NCBI GenBank assembly: GCA_000987045.1
Contig: LAKY01000029.1
Coordinates: 19,590 to 83,589, forward strand
Direction: 5' to 3'
Source of the DNA: Clostridiales bacterium PH28_bin88
GTDB taxonomy: Bacteria; Bacillota; PH28-bin88
DNA: 64,000 nucleotides
Shown: in pieces, positions 10,116 through 16,380 of the stretch
How the letters are laid out: the number at the start of each line of letters is the position of its first letter
How positions within the stretch are numbered: position 1 is the first letter of the stretch
Made by a program: the position numbers and the translations under genes
The notes under the pieces: generated by a model
What the model was told of the DNA's origin: nothing
The model's input: only the letters and a program-made list of their open reading frames with translations
Database searches by the model: none

Positions 10116-10625
10116 TTATCCCTCTGAAAAGAATGGAAATACCTGATTATTTGATTCGAATGCCTGCCTGTAGTACCGTGCTGCAACTTGCCAAACATCT
10201 TTCCTTACGATGTCCTTCAGGCCACCAATACGGACAGGACCGACAATAGAGTCCATATTTGGTCCACCAAATAATTCCAAGACATCAAGGGCATCGGTTC
10301 TACTGGCTATATCTCGTATTACTTGTTTAACGATTTCAGAGTCAGATAAAAGATCATGCAACTCCTGCTCAATCGTTTCAGGAAGTCTAAATAGATGAAA
10401 TACTCCACGTCCAACACCAATGTAATTGTCATGTACTTTCGTTGCTGACTCTTTGACTCCGTAATACTGGGCAAGAGTCATGGTTTTCCCGAACACAGGA
10501 ACTAAAAAGGTTCTACTGCTTGGTGAGAAGAAGGAACAAGACCACCAGCCAAACTGGCCTTGCTCGCCAAGATACCCTACAATCAGTCTTAATCTAGCAA
10601 GGAAAATATGGTCACTTCGTTTCAT
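10116..10625 (-). CDS. brxE: BREX protein BrxE-like
   Basis: This 169-residue protein is the first gene of the BREX operon. It begins MKRSDHIFLARLRLIVGYLGE and contains GWWSCSFFSPSSRTFLVPVFGKT, a pattern I associate with the BrxE family. From memory of the original BREX classification, brxE precedes brxA only in the type 6 layout (brxE, brxA, brxB, brxC, pglX, pglZ, brxD, brxHI). The function is unknown. If the match is right, brxD and the helicase brxHI should lie just left of this window. Confidence 0.75.
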   Translation of the reverse strand: MKRSDHIFLARLRLIVGYLGEQGQFGWWSCSFFSPSSRTFLVPVFGKTMTLAQYYGVKESATKVHDNYIGVGRGVFHLFRLPETIEQELHDLLSDSEIVKQVIRDIASRTDALDVLELFGGPNMDSIVGPVRIGGLKDIVRKDVWQVAARYYRQAFESNNQVFPFFSEG

Positions 10626-11448
10626 ATTTGCACTCCCTGGATAGCCAATTTATGTGCCGCGGGGAAAATCCGTCATATTACCTCTAAATTCACTTGCGTT
10701 CGGCCGCCATTACAGCTACTAGCAAAACCAAATCAGAAGCCAGGACAACATGGCTAACGCCTGCCGCCTTGATCCTGGGTTTACCTTTATATGTTTTAAG
10801 CTCTGGGTCAGAGCCATCGATGGAGAACGCTCCCGTTCAGGGCGGTCGGTCGTTTTTTGCTCTGCTGGAAATAATTCTACGCTATTATGGAATATCCTGC
10901 CTTGGCACCCTCTTCTTCGTTAAGGGTACAGGAATGAAGAGTGCATGTAACGAAAGAACTGTGGCTCTCTTTTGAAGTTTTTAAGGAAGTTCTTGGTCAA
11001 TAAACTCTGCGGCGCTAATAATTGTTTTTTGCGGTAATGGCTTAAAATCTTTATTTAGTATTTTTGCCCATTTCCTTCAAAACAAGCCAGATTATTATCG
11101 TTTGATGCAAACCTCCAATAAAATTAAAGGCTCACCCCGAAGAGTCAGGTAAGCCAATGCGAAGCATAGAGGGATCGGATAGCCGGATGTTATATCGATT
11201 GACAATTGGAAGCATGTCTTATTTTTTTGGAACCATAAGTTTGCCGAGAGTCGTAAGTTTGAAGCATATCTTTGCCGGTTATGGGGAGCTCCCCATAATG
11301 CCATACAGCTGCTACACTTATGTACAAGTATGGCCTTATACTAGAATTTGGTAGTCAGGTTTTATGCAACGCTAATGATGTGATTTGTTTATTTTTCTTT
11401 GGTCATTAAGATTTTAATATGGTTGTTGTCATATATTCAATTCGAAGA
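10626..11448. other. Intergenic region between BREX and the TIR operon
   Basis: About 820 bases with no convincing gene. A 93-codon plus-strand frame at 10694-10975 has no ribosome binding site and no recognisable product. The BREX promoter must lie near 10630-10700 but I could not pick a clear -35/-10 pair. The stretch 11134-11277 carries direct repeats described separately. The remainder is AT-rich and looks like decayed DNA at a junction of two imported blocks. Confidence 0.6.
11134..11277. repeat. Left copy of island direct repeats (DR1 + DR2)
   Basis: Two repeat modules lie side by side. DR1 (11134-11199) begins ACCCCGAAGAG and contains CGGATAGCCGGATGTTAT; it recurs in the same orientation at 18590-18653. 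DR2 (about 11207-11277) contains GGAACCATAAGTTTGCCGAG and ends with a GAAGCATATCTTTGCCG unit; it recurs in the same orientation at 20337-20407. The copies are near-identical by eye. In this left copy the modules touch, whereas on the right they are separated by the TIR-caspase pair. Confidence 0.85.
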
Positions 11449-12795
11449 TCAACAAACATTATTTTTTTCTTGACACAATTTAAGAAGTGCCACTTCGGCC
11501 TCGTTAGCCCAAGTCACTGTTTCGCCCCGAGCCATTCGTGCTTGCCTGATTAAGGCAAGATTACGTGCCGTGGTTTCTGGTTCCCATGACTCGCGTGCAA
11601 GAGCTAAAGCATTTGCTAACGCAATTTCGCCGACCTTTTGATCACGCCCTAGTATTGCTAACTCTAGTTGCGTAGCATAGTCCCAGTAGTCGGGTTCGCC
11701 TTGGGCGATGCGCATTTCGTTTGAGTAGCGCACAACAGGTAATAGTACAGATTGGCGCGGGTCTGGTGGAGTCTTAACCTCCATGAGCGTTACAGCATTA
11801 ATCCCTGGATAAGCGTCCCGCCAATCGGCTTCGAATCCCTTAAGATAAGCTGAAATGGCCTGATCAAGCAGGCCTTGTGCTAGATATATATTGCCGGAAT
11901 TTATCGCTTTTTCCCAGCGGTCTTTGTAGACCCGTCCTAGTATTCCATAGGTCTCACTGCTACCACCCCGCTCTGCGATTAAATCTTTCAATACCCGTTC
12001 GGCCTCATCACTCCGCCCAATGCGGTTTAAAGCTAAACCTAATTGTTCACGAACCAATACCGTTACTGACAGTGGTGGCGCCATACGTTCGACTAGAGAG
12101 ATCATACGCCCCCACGATTTTACTGCACGATAGGAAAGAAAGAGATCTACTACCACTGCAGCATCGGCACGGCTGATGTCTCCTAGTTCAGTTTCCACAG
12201 CCACTACAGCAATCTCACCTTCTTGCCGTGCCTTGGTAAGCTTGGCCTTAATGTCCTCAGAATATCGGATACGGTCACGAAAAACATCAGTTTTAAGTCG
12301 TGCAATGTCAGGAACAGGAAAACCCTCTAGCATTTGAAACAAAGGACTGTCAGTAGTTGCCCCCATAGCCTCTTTTAGTCGTTCTGTTAGAATTACAACA
12401 TTTCGCTTCGTGTTCGTAGGCTTACCGTCTGGCCCAAGTTGGTAAGGTATAGCACGTAATAGTCCTACATCAAAAGGCAGTTGCCCCCAACCCTCAGCAA
12501 AGAGTAATTGAGTTGCCCAAGGCCTTACCGAATGCCGTATTCCTAACTCATAAAATACATTTGCATTTGCAGTGGTTAAATCGGCTACAGCGTACTCGCA
12601 AAGAACTAGGCGTTCGAACATAGCCTTGTGAATTACCCCACCTGTTATGTCTTCATCTGCCCGTAGGGGCTCTAGTCCCGCATCTATCACTGCAGGTTTG
12701 ATAAGTTTTTCATAAACTACATCAAAGTTCACCACCCGGCCATCACCAGCGGGTTTCTTGCCAAAAGGCATAAGTATAAAGCAGAGGGGTCGCAT
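11449..12795 (-). CDS. Deoxyribosyltransferase-like N-terminal domain fused to TPR / TRAFs-binding-like region
   Basis: This 448-residue protein is the last gene of the TIR/QueC/TGT operon. Residues 1 to about 130 (FILMPFG, then VIHKAMFERLVLCEYAVADLT and NVFYELGIRH) look like the nucleoside 2-deoxyribosyltransferase-like fold common in bacterial conflict proteins. From about residue 200 on there are helical tetratricopeptide-type repeats, for example LGLALNRIGRSDEAERVLKDLI and YGILGRVYKDRWEKAI, resembling the DUF4071 / MAP3K TRAFs-binding architecture often linked to TIR genes. The start ATG 12795 follows GGAGTG placed over the end of the upstream TIR gene. I infer a nucleotide-sensing or effector role; no enzyme activity is shown. 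Confidence 0.65.
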   Translation of the reverse strand: MRPLCFILMPFGKKPAGDGRVVNFDVVYEKLIKPAVIDAGLEPLRADEDITGGVIHKAMFERLVLCEYAVADLTTANANVFYELGIRHSVRPWATQLLFAEGWGQLPFDVGLLRAIPYQLGPDGKPTNTKRNVVILTERLKEAMGATTDSPLFQMLEGFPVPDIARLKTDVFRDRIRYSEDIKAKLTKARQEGEIAVVAVETELGDISRADAAVVVDLFLSYRAVKSWGRMISLVERMAPPLSVTVLVREQLGLALNRIGRSDEAERVLKDLIAERGGSSETYGILGRVYKDRWEKAINSGNIYLAQGLLDQAISAYLKGFEADWRDAYPGINAVTLMEVKTPPDPRQSVLLPVVRYSNEMRIAQGEPDYWDYATQLELAILGRDQKVGEIALANALALARESWEPETTARNLALIRQARMARGETVTWANEAEVALLKLCQEKNNVC

Positions 12796-12801
12796 ATCAA
12801 A

Positions 12802-13287
12802 TCACTCCAAACCGCTGATGGTCTCGGAAAGCTTTGCCCAAGGGACGCACTTGATTGTATTATGTTCAATTGCTTTTGGTAGCTTAGCGGGTCGTGTTTC
12901 TCCCGCAAAAACCCCAATCACTTGCTTTCCTCTTCTGAGACTTTCTTCAATTTCCCACTCAACCCAATGGCTAGACGGTGTTTTATCTGAGAGATAGACT
13001 ACAGTTAGCGAGGATTGAGCAATGCGTTCTCCAATTTTTTGCTTAATATAAGGTGACCGTTCACTATTAAAGGGCTCAGATACTGACCAATCGTTGAATT
13101 CAATTGGAGATTTTTCATTCTTTGCCTGTGCCCGTAAGAGGTTTACATAATCAATATCCTCATACGCAAAGCTTATAAAAACATTCTTTTTTCCTTGCTT
13201 TTCGCCTTCTCTTAATTCCTCTTTTGCTCGTTCTACAAGGGTCTCCAGATCGCCGATACCATGCAAGCTGCCTCCACCACCGCCCAT
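12802..13287 (-). CDS. TIR-like (ThsB/DUF1863-type) protein with glycine-rich N terminus
   Basis: This 161-residue protein has a short leader, MGGGGGSLHGIGDL, a charged helix, and then a TIR-like domain starting KNVFISFAYEDIDYVNLL. SSLTVVYLSDKTPSSHWVEWEIEESL contains the conserved W-x-x-x-E-I region expected to hold the NAD-cleaving glutamate. It resembles the MTH538 TIR-like family that includes the Thoeris sensor ThsB. The start ATG 13287 is supported by GGAGGTG five bases upstream and lies three bases after the queC-like stop. Five glycines after Met are unusual; Met removal would expose an N-terminal glycine (see findings). Confidence 0.8.
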   Translation of the reverse strand: MGGGGGSLHGIGDLETLVERAKEELREGEKQGKKNVFISFAYEDIDYVNLLRAQAKNEKSPIEFNDWSVSEPFNSERSPYIKQKIGERIAQSSLTVVYLSDKTPSSHWVEWEIEESLRRGKQVIGVFAGETRPAKLPKAIEHNTIKCVPWAKLSETISGLE

Positions 13288-13289
13288 TG

Positions 13290-13880
13290 TTACACCTCCA
13301 AATCGATATACTCCCGACAAGCTACACAGACACCACAAGGCTCCTCGGTGCCTAGATGACATGAATAGGTCCCATCTATTCCTTTTAATTTGGCAATTCG
13401 TACAATCTCTGCTTTAGAAAAAGACATTAGAGGCGTTATGATGCGTATCGAATGACCAAGACCTTTGGAGATTAAATCTTCTGTATCCCTGATGAAATCT
13501 ACAGTTTGATCCGGAAATAAGCTAAATGCCTCATCAAGAAGACCTATTGCTACTGCATTAGCATTACACTGGTATGCGTAGGCTGCTCCTATTGTTAAAA
13601 ACAATAGGTTTCTACAAGGTAGAAAGGCATCTTCGAAAACTCTCTTATTCGGATCTGTTAAGCCCGAAGACAGTAGTGCCCCGTAACCGCCAAGTCGCAT
13701 AATTTTAGGAGTGGGAAGCCCGTAACGTTGGAAGTTATTTAAACAGGCATTTAACTCCTTATCTCGGTTAAGTTGTCCGTAATCAATGAATAAGGGGAAT
13801 TGAACAATTTTTTCTTCATGTGCCAATATGGCCATTATGGTTGAATCCAAACCACCTGATACAAGAGTAACTATACTCAT
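13290..13880 (-). CDS. QueC-like (7-cyano-7-deazaguanine synthase family) enzyme
   Basis: This 196-residue protein belongs to the QueC PP-loop ATPase family. The ATP-binding SGGLDS lies at residues 8-13, and the zinc-site cysteines are Cys174, Cys182, Cys185 and Cys188 (CHLGTEEPCGVCVAC). Housekeeping QueC turns 7-carboxy-7-deazaguanine into preQ0 using ammonia, but here the gene sits among TIR genes and not with queD/queE/queF. Such orphan QueC-like genes are known in type IV CBASS (Cap9) and Qat defence systems. The start overlaps the glycosylase gene by four bases (ATGA). A Cap9-like role is inferred from context. Confidence 0.85.
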   Translation of the reverse strand: MSIVTLVSGGLDSTIMAILAHEEKIVQFPLFIDYGQLNRDKELNACLNNFQRYGLPTPKIMRLGGYGALLSSGLTDPNKRVFEDAFLPCRNLLFLTIGAAYAYQCNANAVAIGLLDEAFSLFPDQTVDFIRDTEDLISKGLGHSIRIITPLMSFSKAEIVRIAKLKGIDGTYSCHLGTEEPCGVCVACREYIDLEV

Positions 13881-14575
13881 AAACCCAACTCCCTAGCAGC
13901 CCGCATTGTTGCCCAAATTGCCCAGTCCAAATATCCGACGGGGTAACCTAATGAATTAGCATAATTTTTGACAACACGTTCTGTCCGTTCGTAAGCTGGA
14001 AGGGTTGCTATATTCATATGCTCCTGGCACACAATATTTTGCATTTTCATAAAGCGAAGCACATGGGTATCTAGAATAGCAAGATCGTAACTTATGCCAA
14101 TGTTACGAAGGAACATACTGGCTTGTTTGGGCCCAATTCCAGCGATATCCATAACCAATCGCTGTCTTATGTTCTTTGGATCTGTATTTTTAAAAAGCCG
14201 TTCAGAAAGGGGCCACTTAGCGATAGCGTTACGAGCTGTTGCCAACTGATGAGCCCTAGTTTTTGGAAACCGATAGCACCAGTTATCATGGTTTTGATGG
14301 GTTTTGCCCGAAAGCACCTCAAATATCTTGGTTTCAAAATTATCCTCTACATTACACCACCATTCATCATTAAGTAATCCTGCCCTTTCTATTCGCTCCA
14401 ATGCAGTGTAAGCCATTTCATACCTTACTTGGCTCCCGAGTATACATGCCACTAATTCTCTTCGTAATAAGTACTCATTCAAATGATTGTCTAAATAAAT
14501 ATTTTGTTCGATGATAGGGCAAAGTACACGAACAGTGTCTTCCAATTGTGCTAAATTGCATAGGTTTATTCTCAT
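13877..14575 (-). CDS. OGG-like HhH-GPD DNA glycosylase/lyase
   Basis: This 232-residue protein has the helix-hairpin-helix plus GPD signature IAGIGPKQASMFLRN followed by AILDTHVLRFM. The putative catalytic Lys150 and Asp169 are 19 residues apart, the same spacing as Lys249/Asp268 in human OGG1. The N-terminal half is helical, as in archaeal-type OGG/AGOG enzymes. This family is one of the three ancillary families of type IV CBASS (Cap11). Four-base ATGA overlaps on both sides couple it to the TIR-TGT and QueC-like genes. The base it recognises cannot be read from sequence; it could act on DNA, RNA or a nucleobase conjugate. Confidence 0.82.
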   Translation of the reverse strand: MRINLCNLAQLEDTVRVLCPIIEQNIYLDNHLNEYLLRRELVACILGSQVRYEMAYTALERIERAGLLNDEWWCNVEDNFETKIFEVLSGKTHQNHDNWCYRFPKTRAHQLATARNAIAKWPLSERLFKNTDPKNIRQRLVMDIAGIGPKQASMFLRNIGISYDLAILDTHVLRFMKMQNIVCQEHMNIATLPAYERTERVVKNYANSLGYPVGYLDWAIWATMRAARELGL

Positions 14576-16026
14576 TTCAGCATCAATTCCTTAAATAATT
14601 TAGTCCCAATTATTGGTATGTATTTTAACAAATGCTCTACCTGACCTGCTGCAATCATATCTTGCATAGTTTTTGTCCAATCGCTAAAAAAATCAATATT
14701 GTAACTTAATACTCGTGCCACATAAGATGCGTTAGGGTTTTCAATTATTCTACGAATTTCGTGAGATTGCAACCGCGAAAGGCAATGATCGCTAAAAAAA
14801 TCGAAATGCTGGAAGTGGAACAAATAGCCGTTATTATAATCGGCTACTGTTCGGCACCATTCTAGACCATCAAAAGAATCAGCACCAGCTGCTGCAAAAG
14901 CTATCATGGAAATGGGATTTCCGGTGCCTAACAGATGGAAGGGGTAATATTTACCGAGATTGTTTAATGCTTTCCTAATATCACGGACTGTCCTAACCCG
15001 TTCAACAAGACCATCACCCAACTCCCGTTCAGGAATTGCAACCATAACAGGCTTAAGCTCCGAAGTAACTTTGGCAACAAGTTGTGAAGCACATCCAGCA
15101 AGTGTTCCTTCATATTTATCTGGTAAATGGATAATCGGGCAAAGAGGAAAATCTAGTGGGCTAATGGCCTTTTCATCTTGACGAAAATTCCGAATGATAC
15201 GATCAGCAACTTCGTCGATGTCTCCTTGTGGATTTACCTCATCAAAGCTAAATGCAATATCTGGAGAGAGCACACCTGCTATTTCTCTAAAATAATTTTT
15301 TTGCCAGCCTTTCTTATTTTCTTCTGAGTACCGGTCATCTTTTCTGAAGGCCTCATAATTCCCCGAGTCAAGAACTATTGTGCAAGATGACTGGCGCAAC
15401 TCATAAACGCTATTGAAAAAGTCTTTACCTATATCTTTGTCTACCATGTATTTCCAAGCATCATAGGCAGAAATGAGAGTAGCAGCAGGTTTGAGTAATT
15501 GGAACAGCTTCACACCATCCTTCGGTGAAACCTGAGTCTCATGAGAAGAAAGAGAGAATATAAAGCATGGTAGTTTAAAACTCTTATTTTCCAATTTAAG
15601 CGTTAATGTCCGTTCTAAATTATTATCGTCTTTCTGTTTTTCTCCTAATTTGGCAACAATCTTCTGTTTCAACTGCTTATAACCAGGATGGTTTTCGTCA
15701 CCATTCCAACCAAAAGCGTCTGTCCTATTTAGATGACCAAAACCTAATGGTGGTTCTACTTCATCAATAAAAAATGGATAAATGAGTCTTTCTTGTTTTT
15801 CTGCAAACCTTAGCTCATCCCTAAATATCTTTTTATCTGCAGTATGGTAAGAAAAAACCGGTACCACGGCCTTTGTACTGCTAATCTGGGAGCGAACCTC
15901 TTTCTCCCAATCACCTTGGGCAATATCCCCTGCCCACCACACATTCCAGCTCCTACGGAGGAGCAATACTAATTTTTCAGCAATTGTTTCATTTTCTGAA
16001 GCAAAAATTACGCAGATATCCGTCAT
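14572..16026 (-). CDS. TIR domain fused to tRNA-guanine transglycosylase-like domain
   Basis: This 484-residue protein is the first gene of the operon. The start is ATG 16026, eight bases after AAGGAGT; longer upstream frames lack this support. Residues 1 to about 130 form a TIR-like domain (ICVIFASENETIAEKLV, VVPVFSYHTADKKIFRDEL) with Glu71 in the position of the NADase glutamate. Residues of about 140-484 resemble tRNA-guanine transglycosylase: LDSGNYEAF (Asp220) matches the DSGGF motif, and the region around GADSFDG (Asp386) matches the nucleophile region GIDMFDC, followed by NNGYLF. The CxCxxC zinc site of tRNA-modifying TGTs is not visible. TGT-like Cap10 is a type IV CBASS ancillary protein; the TIR fusion is unusual. 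Confidence 0.8.
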   Translation of the reverse strand: MTDICVIFASENETIAEKLVLLLRRSWNVWWAGDIAQGDWEKEVRSQISSTKAVVPVFSYHTADKKIFRDELRFAEKQERLIYPFFIDEVEPPLGFGHLNRTDAFGWNGDENHPGYKQLKQKIVAKLGEKQKDDNNLERTLTLKLENKSFKLPCFIFSLSSHETQVSPKDGVKLFQLLKPAATLISAYDAWKYMVDKDIGKDFFNSVYELRQSSCTIVLDSGNYEAFRKDDRYSEENKKGWQKNYFREIAGVLSPDIAFSFDEVNPQGDIDEVADRIIRNFRQDEKAISPLDFPLCPIIHLPDKYEGTLAGCASQLVAKVTSELKPVMVAIPERELGDGLVERVRTVRDIRKALNNLGKYYPFHLLGTGNPISMIAFAAAGADSFDGLEWCRTVADYNNGYLFHFQHFDFFSDHCLSRLQSHEIRRIIENPNASYVARVLSYNIDFFSDWTKTMQDMIAAGQVEHLLKYIPIIGTKLFKELMLK

Positions 16027-16380
16027 ATCCAACGACTCCTTACCTGTCTGGTCGTTTGATAAATTTTGAAAGACAATTATTAAAAGGAAACGACCTATGC
16101 GGCTTTCCCGTTGTTTAACCTTGCGTAATCCATTTCTGAAGGACATATGTCCATACCGTATTGGTTCTCTCTAATATTGGTAAGGTCAGTTTGGATTCGC
16201 CTCACATGGTGGCTGATAATATTCCGTAAATAAATCAATAGTATGAGCCTGATTGTGTCTGTCCCCACTTTGGCCATAAAAGGAGCACTGTTTGGCCGGC
16301 TATTACTCGACTTTTTGGCCCAGAGTAAAGGTTTTCCTCCAACAGGTGCGCAAAGAGGTTTTTGAGTGGTATCATAGTAT
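16027..16380. promoter_or_regulatory. Upstream region of the TIR/QueC/TGT operon
   Basis: About 350 bases between the first gene of the operon and the IS1182 left end. The AAGGAGT ribosome binding site of the TIR-TGT gene is at about 16035-16041. The operon promoter should be here unless the insertion element displaced it. I see no confident -35/-10 pair, no intact gene and no remnant of a cyclase-type gene. Confidence 0.4.

Noticed and set aside
10694..10975. 93-codon plus-strand ORF between BREX and the TIR operon
   Set aside because: No ribosome binding site, no recognisable domain and an odd composition; most likely chance in decayed DNA.
13290..13880. Housekeeping queuosine biosynthesis gene queC
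   Set aside because: No queD, queE, queF or tRNA-modifying tgt neighbours are present; the gene is coupled to TIR and glycosylase genes, so a defence role is more likely.
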